A stretch of DNA of 64,000 nt from Arthrobacter sp. Soil782 (GTDB lineage: Bacteria; Actinomycetota; Actinomycetes; Actinomycetales; Micrococcaceae), in assembly GCF_001428435.1 (NCBI RefSeq), contig NZ_LMSO01000007.1, positions 310,001-374,000 on the forward strand, given 5' to 3'. The stretch's first letter is position 1; every line of letters starts with the position of its first letter. Below the pieces are notes generated by a model that had not been told where the DNA came from, searched no databases, and was given only the letters and a program-made list of their open reading frames with translations. The position numbers and the translations under genes were made by a program. This document shows positions 43,727 to 51,074 of this stretch, piece after piece.

Positions 43727-44117
43727 TCACCAGGAGTGCCCGAACCGACTGGAGGCCCCGGCAAGAATTCGGTCGCATTCGTCCAAATGTCTGATGGGCG
43801 CTTCGTCATCAAAATAGCCGGTGGGGGTGATCAGCCACAGGATCAGGCTCTGCTCCGACACAGTCATGGCTCTTCGCCAGGTTCAACAGCTCGGGGATTA
43901 CGGGAAGCAGCTCGCCGGCCGCGCTGAACTGGAACTCAGGGTAGAGAGCTGCTCCGTCGTGCTCGACCTTGAGGAGGTGTGATGCAACTCGTCCGTGCCG
44001 CACACCCTCGAGCTCTGCGCGAGTCAGGAACCGGTAATTCTTCATCACCTGGCGCCAACGCTGGGCTTTTGCCTCGATACTATGCGCCATTTGCGGCGAG
44101 ATCTCGGCGTCGGTCAT
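43727..44117 (-). pseudogene. Second MbcA/ParS-like antitoxin, frameshifted
   Basis: From ATG 44117 the product reads 'MTDAEISPQMAHSIEAKAQR', then 'LTRAELEGVRHGRVASHLLK' and 'GELLPVIPELLNLAKSH'. After that point (about 43870) the coherent reading moves to another frame: 'SEQSLILWLITPTGYFDDEA' and 'IRHLDECDRILAGASSRFGH', ending with TGA 43727-43729. Together these match the architecture of the intact antitoxin-like gene at 44719. The single frameshift abolishes the C-terminal toxin-binding part. In the current state it would make a 105-residue truncated protein. Confidence 0.65.
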
Positions 44118-44267
44118 CGGATTCTCCTTCAAGCGGTGTCCCTGTCGGCTAAGGCTACCGCCGTGAAAGGGACGCGCAATGGGTCTTCAGACCCTCCTGA
44201 CCTGCAGCCGTCACCCTTCGTGTCTAGGGGCGTCTAGGAATTCTGCCTTCGGCACTGTGTACACACC

Positions 44268-44292
44268 TGTGATGTCCATAGCGGACATCACA
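44268..44292. promoter_or_regulatory. Perfect inverted repeat TGTGATGTCC-N5-GGACATCACA
   Basis: Exact 10-bp arms around a 5-nt spacer, in a 326-nt gene-free stretch between the antitoxin-like pseudogene and the three-gene operon. It may be the operator of the pseudogene or a hairpin ending the operon. The surrounding bases hold also GTGTACAC and a repeated GTCTAGG; no other feature is seen in this stretch. Confidence 0.45.
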
Positions 44293-44443
44293 GAAGCATG
44301 GTCGCCGGCAACACCTTTGTGCTTGAAAGCCTGCCCATTGTTGGCAGCGTTGAGAGGTGTGCGCGAGATCCGGACAACTGTCCCGCGAATGACCTGACCT
44401 CCGCTGGCTCCAGGCGCTCTTCCGTACTCAAACCCAATTCACC

Positions 44444-44722
44444 TCAGAGGCGTGTGGCTGCCAGCTCTTTCACCCAATCAGGCGTTCTCTTGCCGAGCTT
44501 GCGGTCTGTTGTCACCCTGAGCCTGGCTGCGAGCACGCGCACGGTTTCGTCAACATTCTCGGGTGCGGGAATCGGCCTGGCAGCTAGCTCTATTACCCAA
44601 TCGGGTGTCTTCTTGCCGAGCTTGCGGTCGGTCGTGGTCCGAAGCCTCGCGGCCATGATGCGAACAGCTTCCTCGTCCCGCTCGCGCCCAGATCTGCGCC
44701 TAGCGGCGTGCCGGCTCGTCAT
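44444..44722 (-). CDS. Small protein with internal tandem duplication (unknown function)
   Basis: A 92-residue basic protein made of two near-identical halves: 'MAARLRTTTDRKLGKKTPDW' around residue 27 and 'LAARLRVTTDRKLGKRTPDW' around residue 67, each followed by 'V(I/K)ELAA'. A short Arg-rich tail leads. ATG 44722 overlaps the stop of the upstream gene, so it is the third gene of a tight operon. I do not know a function; two copies of a 30-residue helical module suggest binding to a repeated partner or DNA site. Confidence 0.7.
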   Translation of the reverse strand: MTSRHAARRRSGRERDEEAVRIMAARLRTTTDRKLGKKTPDWVIELAARPIPAPENVDETVRVLAARLRVTTDRKLGKRTPDWVKELAATRL

Positions 44723-45108
44723 GTTGCCCACCCTGCCGCATCATTGGCGGCGAGCTGGAGAACCGGCCCAACGTCCCCTCCGTCGCGAAGCCACTCCGTC
44801 ACCGTCCTGCCATTCAGCTCACCCGGAACGGCGGTCTGAAGCCACAACGCCCACGTCCAACTGTCATCGATTCCACTCGACAACACCGTGAGGATGGAGG
44901 ATAGCCCGGGCAGTAGCTCACCGTTGTCTTGGAACTGCCAGACCGGGTAGATGAAGTCACCTTCAGCCGTAGGGCATCCGAGGATTGCTCGCGCTTCACG
45001 CCGTTCTTGGATCTCCCGGTAGGGGAGGCCCAGCCAACTCATTAGCCCGTCGGTGTCGTAGAACAGTCCGCACTTCTCCAACAACGCGTTGGCGGACCGA
45101 CCAGTCAT
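44719..45108 (-). CDS. MbcA/ParS-like antitoxin-type protein
   Basis: A 129-residue protein. The middle 'YPVWQFQDNGELLPGLSSIL' and the C-terminal 'ALWLQTAVPGELNGRTVTEW' with 'LRDGGDVGPVLQLAANDA' match the C-terminal domain of Xre/MbcA/ParS-like antitoxins. It is the middle gene of three that overlap by 4 nt each (ATG 45108 within the upstream stop). The usual partner, a RES-domain toxin, is not adjacent; the two flanking genes are not RES proteins. It may act with them instead. Confidence 0.65.
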   Translation of the reverse strand: MTGRSANALLEKCGLFYDTDGLMSWLGLPYREIQERREARAILGCPTAEGDFIYPVWQFQDNGELLPGLSSILTVLSSGIDDSWTWALWLQTAVPGELNGRTVTEWLRDGGDVGPVLQLAANDAAGWAT

Positions 45109-45497
45109 AGTTCGATGATCCGTATCTCTGCTGGCACCCACGGTAGACGGGGAGGCCGGTGCGTTAGCTCCTCGGGTGTCGGTTCGCCGTCCCAGGCGTC
45201 GATGCTGACGGCGGGCGTGGTGCGGCGGACTGTTTCAATGCCGTCACCTCTGATGTCGAGGGTGAAGAGAATCTCCTCGTTGAGCTGTACACCGGAAAAT
45301 GCGAGGACGGGAACCGACTCCCCGTCCTTCCTGAGATCGTATACGGGCAAATGCCGGTACTCGGGAGTGGTCGCCGTAATCTGCGCATAGCGGGTAAGGA
45401 AGGAGCCAACCGCTGTGGCCTCAAAGCGGTAGATCGTTCCGCTGGCGGTGCGGATCCGCCAGTCCCCGTGCTCCGCTGCATGTATCTGCTCGATCAT
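45105..45497 (-). CDS. Hypothetical protein heading a three-gene operon
   Basis: A 130-residue protein rich in beta-strand-like sequence: 'GDWRIRTASGTIYRFEA', 'YRHLPVYDLRKDGESVPVLA', 'EEILFTLDIRGDGIETVRRT'. There is no signal peptide, membrane helix or catalytic motif I can name. Its stop overlaps the start of the antitoxin-like gene. Being first in the operon it could be the toxin-like or effector partner, but this is inference only. Confidence 0.65.
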   Translation of the reverse strand: MIEQIHAAEHGDWRIRTASGTIYRFEATAVGSFLTRYAQITATTPEYRHLPVYDLRKDGESVPVLAFSGVQLNEEILFTLDIRGDGIETVRRTTPAVSIDAWDGEPTPEELTHRPPRLPWVPAEIRIIEL

Positions 45498-45663
45498 AGG
45501 GATAGCCTACGGCGGGAATCTACCAGATTAAGTTGTTCACAGGGGAAGATTTACTTCCGAGCTGAGTTTCACAAGTTTCACCTCCATTCACAACCTTCAC
45601 CCCGAACGCCGAGGGTTGTGAGTTTGTGTGAGCGTTGTGAGTTTGGGCTACGGAACGAAGAGG

Positions 45664-45699
45664 TGACACATATGCGTTGGTAAGAGCGCATATGTGTCA
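45664..45699. repeat. 13-bp perfect inverted repeat
   Basis: TGACACATATGCG and CGCATATGTGTCA flank 10 nt. It lies in the space between the end of the SOS-linked pseudogene and the start of the three-gene operon, so it could be a promoter operator for the operon (167 nt upstream of its start). A GTTGTGAGTTTG-type direct repeat lies just before it at about 45614-45650. Confidence 0.55.
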
Positions 45700-45734
45700 G
45701 CTTGTGCGCAATCGCGATAGTTATTGGCTGCCGT

Positions 45735-46043
45735 CTACGAGGGCGTTTCTGGCGTAACGGCGTTAGCCCATACCCAGCCCTCGCGCTCGGTCTTGATGGT
45801 GGGTTCGAGGAAGCGAATCTTCACTGCTCGGTTGTTCCAGGCAAAGGCATGCGCTTTGAGGCGCACAGCTTTGGTGGGGTATCGGATTCACACGCTGACC
45901 CTGCGAGGTGTTGGAAAGTCCTTGGGTGGGTGGTTCTCGAGGTCGACCTCGATAGGGGTGAGCATCATGGGCTCTTCGCGGAGGATGCACCCTTCGATCC
46001 ACCTGTCCACGTGCGCGGCTCCGTAGCGCTTGTTCTGACCCAC
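45735..46043 (-). pseudogene. Small SOS-linked conserved protein with in-frame stop
   Basis: One frame from GTG 46043 to TAG 45735-45737 spells a 102-residue protein: 'VGQNKRYGAAHVDRWIEGCI', 'MMLTPIEVDLENHPPKDFP', then 'RYPTKAVRLKAHAFAWNNRA' and 'KIRFLEPTIKTEREGWVWAN'. A single TGA interrupts it after 'TPRRVSV', where TGG (Trp) would fit. Actinobacterial islands carry small proteins of this type, often behind a LexA site, and a LexA-like box lies 13 nt before this start. Function unknown. Confidence 0.65.
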
Positions 46044-46055
46044 CCATTAAATATA

Positions 46056-46067
46056 GAACAGATGTTC
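46056..46067. promoter_or_regulatory. LexA/SOS box-like palindrome GAACAGATGTTC
   Basis: The 12-bp core has perfect symmetry (GAACA-GA-TGTTC) and is flanked by TA and GA, close to the actinobacterial consensus TCGAACnnnnGTTCGA. It lies just upstream of the minus-strand pseudogene at 46043. Confidence 0.65.
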
Positions 46068-46092
46068 GATTAGCTGGGAAAGCACGGCGATT

Positions 46093-46149
46093 GTCTCACT
46101 CAGTCCTCAAGGGCTCGTGAGACTGTCGGGGTGAGACGACATATGAGAC
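46093..46149. repeat. Cluster of four TGAGAC motifs
   Basis: TGAGAC occurs at 46118, 46132 and 46144 on the plus strand and, inverted (GTCTCA), at 46093. The spacing is 14 and 12 nt between the direct copies. No gene overlaps. It may be a recombinase- or regulator-binding cluster, or chance. Confidence 0.35.
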
Positions 46150-46224
46150 AGTTGCGCGCGGCGTGTCGAAGTCCGGAACAGGGGTTTCGGCTCTGTCCAC
46201 CAACCTCTAGCTGAGGGGACTGCC

Positions 46225-46608
46225 TCATGACGCCGAGACTGGTATAAGCGCGCTCTTAATGCGAAACCGTACTCCAGCAAATTGATCGTATGGGTGCTGC
46301 AGTGCTCGGGCAGCCAGCGCTTCGCTCCAATTTTCCCCGTTTAGGATCTTGTCAGCTCTCGTCAGCGACAGAACGCCACAAACCGGAACGAAGGGGGTCG
46401 TCAGCTCCTGAGAAAACCCTGCGGCGATGAATCCGCCAAGCGGAGGGTCGTCCAGCCCTCGGTATGCGTTCTGAAAGACATGCACTCCTACAAGGGCCAC
46501 GTAGTCTCGCCGCGGCCTAACTCGGTGTCTGTTTTTGCCTGAGCCGGAAGGATCAGAGCCAAGCGTTCGGATCAAGATGGACTCAGCGCCGCACCGGTTC
46601 GCTTGCAT
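46225..46608 (-). CDS. Possible hypothetical protein after kdgK
   Basis: An open frame of up to 127 residues on the minus strand, overlapping the last 26 nt of kdgK. The stretch 'DDPPLGGFIAAGFSQELTTP' to the end reads as plausible protein, but the first 30 residues do not. The true start is unclear. I recognise no family. It may be the tail of a gene cut at the junction between the mobile region and the sugar island. Confidence 0.3.
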   Translation of the reverse strand: MQANRCGAESILIRTLGSDPSGSGKNRHRVRPRRDYVALVGVHVFQNAYRGLDDPPLGGFIAAGFSQELTTPFVPVCGVLSLTRADKILNGENWSEALAARALQHPYDQFAGVRFRIKSALIPVSAS

Positions 46609-47524
46609 TCAACAGGCTCAATTCTGATCGGCGAGGGTTGCCTTCCCAATCCCCAGGAACCGTGCATGCGAAGGCACCGACACGAGCCGCCGTCGTCAAT
46701 CTTTCCGTAGGCGTCGCTCCCCTCAGAAACTCCGATAAGTAGCCCGCAACGAAGGCGTCACCGGCACCAACGGTGTCCACAACCCTGACGGCGACTGCCG
46801 GCACTTGATAGTCAGCGCCGTCGATGTGGGCGACGGCTCCTCGCTCCCCGCGCTTCACTACAGCCTGTTTTGGGCCTAGATCGGTGAGTTTGCGGGCCAG
46901 CTCTGCGGCATCTTCGCCCTGTACGACGAGCCGGGCTTCGTCGTCGCCAGCAAACACGAGATCCACTTGGGTGATGATGTCCCGAAAGGCCATTCCCGCA
47001 TCTTCCGCGGACCAGAGAGCAGCCCGGTAGTTGAGGTCGAAAGAAATAGGGGTCTCGGCCTCTCGTGCGCTTTGGACTGCGAACCGCACAGCTTCCGCTG
47101 CCGACGCGGACAGCGCCGGAGTGATGCCTGTGATGTGTAGCAGCTTGGCTGAAGCAATTTCTTCTACCGGAATATCGTTACGGTCCAGCTTTGATCCGGC
47201 GCTGCCTGACCGGTAGTACCAGACTTTCATGGCATCCGGTGTGCGGCGTTCTTTGATCATCAGGCCAGTTGGCGCGGTGGTGTCTGTGACGGCTTTGACC
47301 TGTATTCCCTCTGCATTTAGTTCGCGCAGCACGAGATCACCGAGACTATCTGCTCCGATTCGTCCGGCCCACATTACCGAGGTTCCGAGTCTGCATAGAG
47401 CGATTGCGACGTTGCTTTCCGCACCTCCGATGCCGAGGTCCAGGGAGGGGACGTGTGCGAGCGGCCCAGGTGTGGCTGCCTTCATCAACGCCATGGTCTC
47501 GCCGAAAGTGATGACGTCTGTCAT
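46583..47524 (-). CDS. kdgK: 2-keto-3-deoxygluconate kinase (PfkB family)
   Basis: A 313-residue ribokinase/PfkB sugar kinase. It opens 'MTDVITFGETMALMK', has 'LDLGIGGAESNVAIALCRLG' (substrate region), and the second signature 'VVDTVGAGDAFVAGYL' with catalytic Asp. The adjacent KDPG aldolase gene indicates phosphorylation of 2-keto-3-deoxygluconate or the galacto epimer. ATG 47524 overlaps the aldolase stop (ATGA). It is the last gene of the minus-strand sugar operon. Confidence 0.85.
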   Translation of the reverse strand: MTDVITFGETMALMKAATPGPLAHVPSLDLGIGGAESNVAIALCRLGTSVMWAGRIGADSLGDLVLRELNAEGIQVKAVTDTTAPTGLMIKERRTPDAMKVWYYRSGSAGSKLDRNDIPVEEIASAKLLHITGITPALSASAAEAVRFAVQSAREAETPISFDLNYRAALWSAEDAGMAFRDIITQVDLVFAGDDEARLVVQGEDAAELARKLTDLGPKQAVVKRGERGAVAHIDGADYQVPAVAVRVVDTVGAGDAFVAGYLSEFLRGATPTERLTTAARVGAFACTVPGDWEGNPRRSELSLLNASEPVRR

Positions 47525-48186
47525 CGCGCGCCCCTTTCCTGGGTGGCAGTGTGCACCGATTTGGTGATGAAGCGTGCCCTCTTGGTGAGCTCCAATAGAT
47601 TTCCCCCCTTGAACGCATCTTGAAGGAGCGGCCCTCCAATACTGACCGCAACTGATCCTGCGGCGATCCATGCTGGGGCGTCCTCCATTTCGATTCCACC
47701 TGAAGGGATAATCGGGAGGTCTGGAAAGGGTCCCTTCAATTGCGCCAGGTAGCGTGTGCCGACCGTGGACGCGGGGAAAAGCTTGACCGCCGGCGCGCCG
47801 GATTTCCATCCGCTGAGGAGTTCTGTGGGGGTAAGTCCGCCTGGATACACCGGCACACCCCTTTTGCACGCAGCCGCCACAACTTCGTGGTTGACCGTCG
47901 GTGTGACTAGGTACGCCGCGCCGCGGTCGAGGCTAGCGATCGCTTCTTCGGCGCTGGTGATGGTTCCGACGCCGAGTTCGACGTCGGAACCGAACTTGTC
48001 TATCAGAGTTGGTAGCTGTTCCATGACGCCTGAGGTGCTCAGAGTTAGTTCAATCGAGCGCACGCCGCCTTGGGCCAGCGCCTCGATGACCGGGGCGTAC
48101 TCCAGAGCATGTCTTGCCCGAAGGACTGCAACGACAGGGTTTTCCTTGAGTAGGGCCGAAATTTTCGGTTTCTTCACTTCGCTCAT
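47521..48186 (-). CDS. eda: KDPG/KDPGal aldolase
   Basis: A 221-residue class I aldolase of the Eda family. 'PVVAVLRARHALEYAPVIEA' holds the start, 'IELTLSTSGV' the conserved Glu, and the Schiff-base Lys is in 'AVKLFPASTVG'; 'PIIPSGGIEMEDA' is the phosphate region. It splits 2-keto-3-deoxy-6-phosphogluconate (or galactonate) to pyruvate and glyceraldehyde-3-phosphate. ATG 48186 overlaps the SDR stop and is the first gene start with family similarity. Confidence 0.88.
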   Translation of the reverse strand: MSEVKKPKISALLKENPVVAVLRARHALEYAPVIEALAQGGVRSIELTLSTSGVMEQLPTLIDKFGSDVELGVGTITSAEEAIASLDRGAAYLVTPTVNHEVVAAACKRGVPVYPGGLTPTELLSGWKSGAPAVKLFPASTVGTRYLAQLKGPFPDLPIIPSGGIEMEDAPAWIAAGSVAVSIGGPLLQDAFKGGNLLELTKRARFITKSVHTATQERGAR

Positions 48187-48935
48187 CGTGCGAGCCACCC
48201 TCCGTCCACAGGCAAAACCACGCCGTTGATGTAATCGGCGGCGCTGGAGGCGAGGAAGACTACCGCGCCGGAAATATCCTCCGCTTTTCCCCAGCGTCCA
48301 GCGGGTATGCGTGCTGAGATTTGCTCGCTCCGGTCGGCATCCGCGATCAGGGCGGCATTCATGTCGGTGGCGAAGTAACCGGGAGCAACGGCATTGACAT
48401 TGATCCCCCGTGGGGCCCATTCGTTGCACATCGCCTTGGTCAGCTGGGCGACCGCGCCTTTGGATGCCGCATATGCCGGGACGCGTAGCCCGCCCTGAAA
48501 TGACAACAGGGAGGCGAGGTTGATGATTTTTCCGCTACCGCGTTCCAGCATGGGCGGAGCGAATCCTTTGCACAGCTGGAACACAGCACGGGCGTTCACA
48601 TTCATGACCGAGTCGTAATCCTCCAGCGGGAAGTCTGTGGAGTCGTGCCGGATCTGCGTACCCGCGCTGTTCACCAGAATGTCCACTTGAGCAGTCGACA
48701 GGGCACGAGCGATCGCATCCGTGATCGACTGCTCGTTTGATAAGTCGACTGCGATGTCCTCAACTGTCAGTTGTCGTGCGGATGCGAGGGCTGCGAGGTC
48801 GGCCGTGATTGGGCCGCGCTGCAGCGTGATGACATTGGCGCCCGCGTTTAGAAGACCTTCTGCGATGCCTTGTCCGATGCCTCGGGACGCCCCAGTGACT
48901 ACTGCCGTCTTTCCAGTCAAATCGTATGTATTCAC
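48183..48935 (-). CDS. Short-chain dehydrogenase, KduD-like
   Basis: A 250-residue SDR: 'VVTGASRGIGQGIAEGL', 'LVNSAGTQIRHDS', 'NLASLLSFQGG', 'VPAYAASKGAVAQL' (Tyr/Lys), 'VLPVDGGWLAR' at the end. The 'SAGTQIRHDSTDFPLEDYD' segment resembles 2-dehydro-3-deoxy-D-gluconate 5-dehydrogenase (KduD). In this operon it may oxidise or interconvert a keto-deoxy or sugar acid. The ATG overlaps the upstream dehydrogenase stop by 4 nt. Confidence 0.75.
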   Translation of the reverse strand: MNTYDLTGKTAVVTGASRGIGQGIAEGLLNAGANVITLQRGPITADLAALASARQLTVEDIAVDLSNEQSITDAIARALSTAQVDILVNSAGTQIRHDSTDFPLEDYDSVMNVNARAVFQLCKGFAPPMLERGSGKIINLASLLSFQGGLRVPAYAASKGAVAQLTKAMCNEWAPRGINVNAVAPGYFATDMNAALIADADRSEQISARIPAGRWGKAEDISGAVVFLASSAADYINGVVLPVDGGWLAR

Positions 48936-49978
48936 GATCTCACTTCCTCACTCGATGGGCTGATCAGTACCTTGAGGATGCCGCTGGCGGACATCGCCTT
49001 GTCGAAGGCTTCCGTTGTGCGGGCGAGGTCGAAGACTTCGACGGGAAGGCGGCCCAGCTGCAGGACTCCGCTTTCCAACAGGTCAACCGCCTTTTCTACA
49101 TCTGCACGGGTATAGACACGGACGCCGACCACGGTGTTCTCGGCGAATGCTAATGCTTGCAGGTCGACCTCAACCGGCTTTTTGTAGACACCGACCAGCA
49201 CCACCGTTCCCCGAATCCGGACGGCCTTGGCCAATACTGCGGCGACGGCAGGGTGCGCGGCTGAATCGAAAACAACGTCAGCGCCGGCGTCACCGGTCGT
49301 GGAACGGATAGTTTCTACCGGGTCCGCTCCCGCCCGGACTGTTTCAAAACCCAGTTCTTCGGCGACGAGCCGCCGTTCCTCACTGGGCTCTGATATGAGG
49401 ATTCGACCTGCTCCGGCGTTTTGTGCCACCAGCGCGGTGAGAATGCCGATCGGTCCTGCGCCGAATATCATTACGCTTTCGCCGGGTGTGAGACCGGAGC
49501 GCGACACGGCGTGTACTGCGACCGCTAGAGGTTCCGCCAGACCAACTTCCGTGGCAGGAACATCCGCACTCACGGGGATCAAAGACGACACCGGCAGGGC
49601 GACGAACTGCGCGAGCGATCCCGGCTGGTCAATGCCAAAAAGCTTTAGGTTCTGACAAACATGAGAGTTGCCGTTTCTGCACGGGACACACGTGCCGCAG
49701 CTGATGAGGGGTTCCACCGTAACCCTGGTGCCCGCAGCGGGTCCTGTGGCCCCTGCGGTTTCGACGATTCCCGTGATTTCGTGTCCCATGATCAGGGGTG
49801 CTTTGGCCCGGGGGTGTGTGCCGTGAAGGATTGAAAAGTCGGTACCGCACACCCCCGTGTATTCGACACGGACAAGTGCCCAGTCTTTGGGTATCGCTGG
49901 TACCGGTACGTCCCGAAATTCGATTGTGTCCGTCGCTGTCCAGACGGCCGCCGGCATCACGTCCTGCGCCACTGTCAT
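48932..49978 (-). CDS. Zinc-dependent alcohol/polyol dehydrogenase (MDR family)
   Basis: A 348-residue medium-chain dehydrogenase. The catalytic zinc ligands lie in 'YTGVCGTDFSIL' and 'MGHEITG'; the structural zinc site is 'CGTCVPCRNGNSHVC'; the NAD loop is 'FGAGPIGILTALVA'. It resembles sorbitol, threonine and galactonate-type sugar dehydrogenases. The likely role is oxidation of a sugar alcohol or sugar acid at a secondary hydroxyl. Both ends overlap neighbours by 4 nt. Confidence 0.82.
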   Translation of the reverse strand: MTVAQDVMPAAVWTATDTIEFRDVPVPAIPKDWALVRVEYTGVCGTDFSILHGTHPRAKAPLIMGHEITGIVETAGATGPAAGTRVTVEPLISCGTCVPCRNGNSHVCQNLKLFGIDQPGSLAQFVALPVSSLIPVSADVPATEVGLAEPLAVAVHAVSRSGLTPGESVMIFGAGPIGILTALVAQNAGAGRILISEPSEERRLVAEELGFETVRAGADPVETIRSTTGDAGADVVFDSAAHPAVAAVLAKAVRIRGTVVLVGVYKKPVEVDLQALAFAENTVVGVRVYTRADVEKAVDLLESGVLQLGRLPVEVFDLARTTEAFDKAMSASGILKVLISPSSEEVRS

Positions 49979-50952
49979 CTCACTGCCTCCCCGGTCAATG
50001 CATCTGCGTTCAAGATGTTTTGCGGCGCGCGGCCAGCGCAGTACTCCACCACGTTCTCGATGGTCCGACGCTTCAACTCGCTGTACGACTCCTCGCTGTA
50101 CCAGGCAACATGTGGTGTCAGTACGGCGTTGTCCAGCCCTGCCAGCGGGTCATCGGCGGACATAGGCTCATTCTCGAAAACGTCGAGTCCGGCACCCTTG
50201 AGTTTCCCGGATCGCAGGGCCTCGACCACTGCGGAGGAATCAACCACACCTCCCCGGCAGGTGTTGATCAGAAGCGAACCGTTCTTGAACTTTCGTAAAG
50301 CGGCCCGGTCAATGAGATGGTGCGTTTCCTTGTTCAGGGGAACATGCAGGGAAACGATGTCGGCGATGCCATACAGTTCGTCAAGGTCGATTACCCGAAC
50401 GTCACCCTCGGTGGTGCTACCGACTTCCAGCGCTGGATCATAGCCGACAACTTCAAAGCCAAGCCCTTTGGCCTTTCGTGCGGTGGCGGCACCAATGAGC
50501 CCCAACCCGACGACGGCGAAAATCCTGGTATTGAATCGGTGCAGCGGCTGTACCGGAGCCAGCTCGTGTCTGCCCGCTCGGGTCCGCCGGTCGAATTGCA
50601 CAATGCCCCGGCTGAGAGAAACAGCCAAGGCAATCGCGTGGTCGCTGACGTCTTCGGTGCCGTAGTCCGGAACGTTGCACACCGCCACATTGCGGCGGCT
50701 CGCTGCTTCCACATCCACGGTGTCCACGCCCACGCCGTAACGGCCGATTGCCCTGACGCTGGGCAGCGACTGAAGCACATGATCGCTAATCGGCGCGTAC
50801 TGGACGATGAGCGCATCGGCACCGGCTGCCACGGCAATGACATCGTCCTCCGTCCGGCACTGCTTCAGCTCGAGGTTTACCCCGTTCGCATGGGCGACCG
50901 CCAACTCTTCCTCGATTCCGGCATGGTCGCAATCGGTGATGACTATCTTCAT
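49975..50952 (-). CDS. D-isomer-specific 2-hydroxyacid dehydrogenase (CtBP-like)
   Basis: A 325-residue NAD-dependent 2-hydroxyacid dehydrogenase. 'RYGVGVDTVDV' and 'FAVVGLGLIGAATARKA' form the substrate and NAD regions, 'INTCRGGVVDSSAV' holds the catalytic Arg, 'GLDVFENEP' the Glu and 'LTPHVAWYS' the His. It leads the minus-strand operon, 122 nt from the divergent dehydratase gene. It may interconvert a 2-keto acid and hydroxy acid, or act on a sugar acid; the substrate is unknown. Confidence 0.85.
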   Translation of the reverse strand: MKIVITDCDHAGIEEELAVAHANGVNLELKQCRTEDDVIAVAAGADALIVQYAPISDHVLQSLPSVRAIGRYGVGVDTVDVEAASRRNVAVCNVPDYGTEDVSDHAIALAVSLSRGIVQFDRRTRAGRHELAPVQPLHRFNTRIFAVVGLGLIGAATARKAKGLGFEVVGYDPALEVGSTTEGDVRVIDLDELYGIADIVSLHVPLNKETHHLIDRAALRKFKNGSLLINTCRGGVVDSSAVVEALRSGKLKGAGLDVFENEPMSADDPLAGLDNAVLTPHVAWYSEESYSELKRRTIENVVEYCAGRAPQNILNADALTGEAVR

Positions 50953-51016
50953 ATCGCTGAACCTCTCGTCGCGGGTGTCTTGACACTTTTTCCGTTCGAT
51001 GTAAGGTTTATCACAA

Positions 51017-51032
51017 AGAAAACCGGTTTTCT
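51017..51032. promoter_or_regulatory. 16-bp perfect palindrome, likely LacI-family operator
   Basis: AGAAAACCGGTTTTCT is fully self-complementary with the central CG step usual in LacI-family operators. It lies between the two divergent sugar-acid operons, whose cluster encodes one LacI-type regulator at 59256. Confidence 0.75.
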
Positions 51033-51074
51033 AGACGCGCACTTCTCATCCACCGATTTTGAAGGGGACCATTA

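Noticed and set aside
45735-46043. Selenocysteine or programmed read-through at the in-frame TGA
   Set aside because: No selenocysteine-type hairpin follows and Trp (TGG) fits the position; a simple nonsense mutation explains it.
46160-46210. Another tRNA 3' end (sequence ending CTGTCCACCAA)
   Set aside because: No T-arm pairing can be drawn and no CCA-adjacent acceptor strand matches; I treat it as chance.
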